A DNA stretch of 5,549 bases from Cardiobacteriales bacterium (GTDB taxonomy: Bacteria; Pseudomonadota; Gammaproteobacteria; Cardiobacteriales; Wohlfahrtiimonadaceae). Below are positions 5,432 through 5,549 of the stretch, one piece after another; the first letter of the stretch is position 1, and each line of letters starts with the position of its first letter. A program made the position numbers and the translations under genes. The notes beneath the pieces are model-generated. The model had not been told where the DNA came from, ran no database searches, and was given only the letters and a program-made list of their open reading frames with translations. The stretch lies in assembly GCA_030150565.1 (NCBI GenBank), contig JASLFR010000055.1, positions 1 through 5,549 on the forward strand. The letters are read 5' to 3'.

Positions 5432-5465
5432 AAAAAGCCCTATTCAATTTGAGTAGGGCTTTTTT
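5432..5465. terminator. Bidirectional Rho-independent terminator
   Basis: The stem AGCCCTATTC / GAGTAGGGCT (5436-5445 and 5451-5460) has one T-G pair and a 5-base loop. It is flanked by an A-run on the left (5432-5436) and a T-run on the right (5460-5465), so it can stop transcription from either side. It ends the transporter unit and would also serve a minus-strand gene arriving from the right. Confidence 0.92.
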
Positions 5466-5502
5466 ATTAAATAAATCTTTAAATTGTAAGATTAGTTATT
5501 TA

Positions 5503-5549
5503 TTAGCTATTTGCTTTTTTAAAGAGCTCTAAAGAGTTGAGAATCTCTT
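5503..5549 (-). CDS. Possible C-terminal tail of a converging gene (partial)
   Basis: On the minus strand one frame is open from the window edge and reads EILNSLELFKKANS before a TAA at 5503-5505. The stop sits just before the bidirectional terminator, as expected for a gene coming from the right. Only 14 residues are visible and the product cannot be recognised; the other two minus frames have stops within this stretch. This is a plausible but weak call. Confidence 0.3.
   Translation of the reverse strand, partial: EILNSLELFKKANS

Overview
The window looks like a moderate-GC stretch of a Gram-negative bacterial chromosome, most likely a gammaproteobacterium of a lineage that uses SMC rather than MukB. 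The SMC hinge and head, the Dtd sequence, the BigR-like regulator with its split YeeE/YedE transporter pair, and the GATC-rich DNA all fit this. An order such as Cardiobacteriales is possible, but that is a guess from general character and not a proven placement. No rRNA, tRNA, CRISPR array, insertion sequence or phage gene was seen.

Bases 1-2126 (+) hold the C-terminal 60 percent or so of the chromosome-organising ATPase SMC: the end of the N-terminal coil, the hinge, the returning coil and the C-terminal half of the ATPase head. The gene enters from outside the window. It converges with dtd (D-aminoacyl-tRNA deacylase, minus strand, 2123-2560), and the two stop codons share a TTAA. Upstream of dtd on the same strand is a 396-codon gene (2664-3854) with its own intrinsic terminator. 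It encodes a GIY-YIG/DUF4357-type protein in which the residues expected for nuclease catalysis appear to have been replaced.

Bases 3855-4159 form a 305-bp divergent intergenic region rich in inverted and direct repeats, with a perfect AT-rich palindrome next to the promoter/RBS of the next gene. Bases 4160-5398 (+) are a compact three-gene unit. It encodes an ArsR-family repressor with the two-cysteine layout of the persulfide sensors BigR/SqrR/YgaV, followed by two small four-helix membrane proteins that are the two halves of a YeeE/YedE (TsuA/PmpAB-like) sulfur-compound transporter. A strong bidirectional terminator (5432-5465) closes the unit. The last ~47 bases may hold the tail of a converging minus-strand gene.

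The inferred logic of the right half is as follows. Reactive sulfur species oxidise the regulator's cysteine pair, repression at an AT-rich operator is relieved, and the regulator and the two-part transporter are made together. The usual enzymes of such operons (persulfide dioxygenase, rhodanese, sulfide:quinone reductase) are absent here. The best candidates for something under-described are the catalytically degenerate DUF4357 protein and the repeat-bearing intergenic region beside it.
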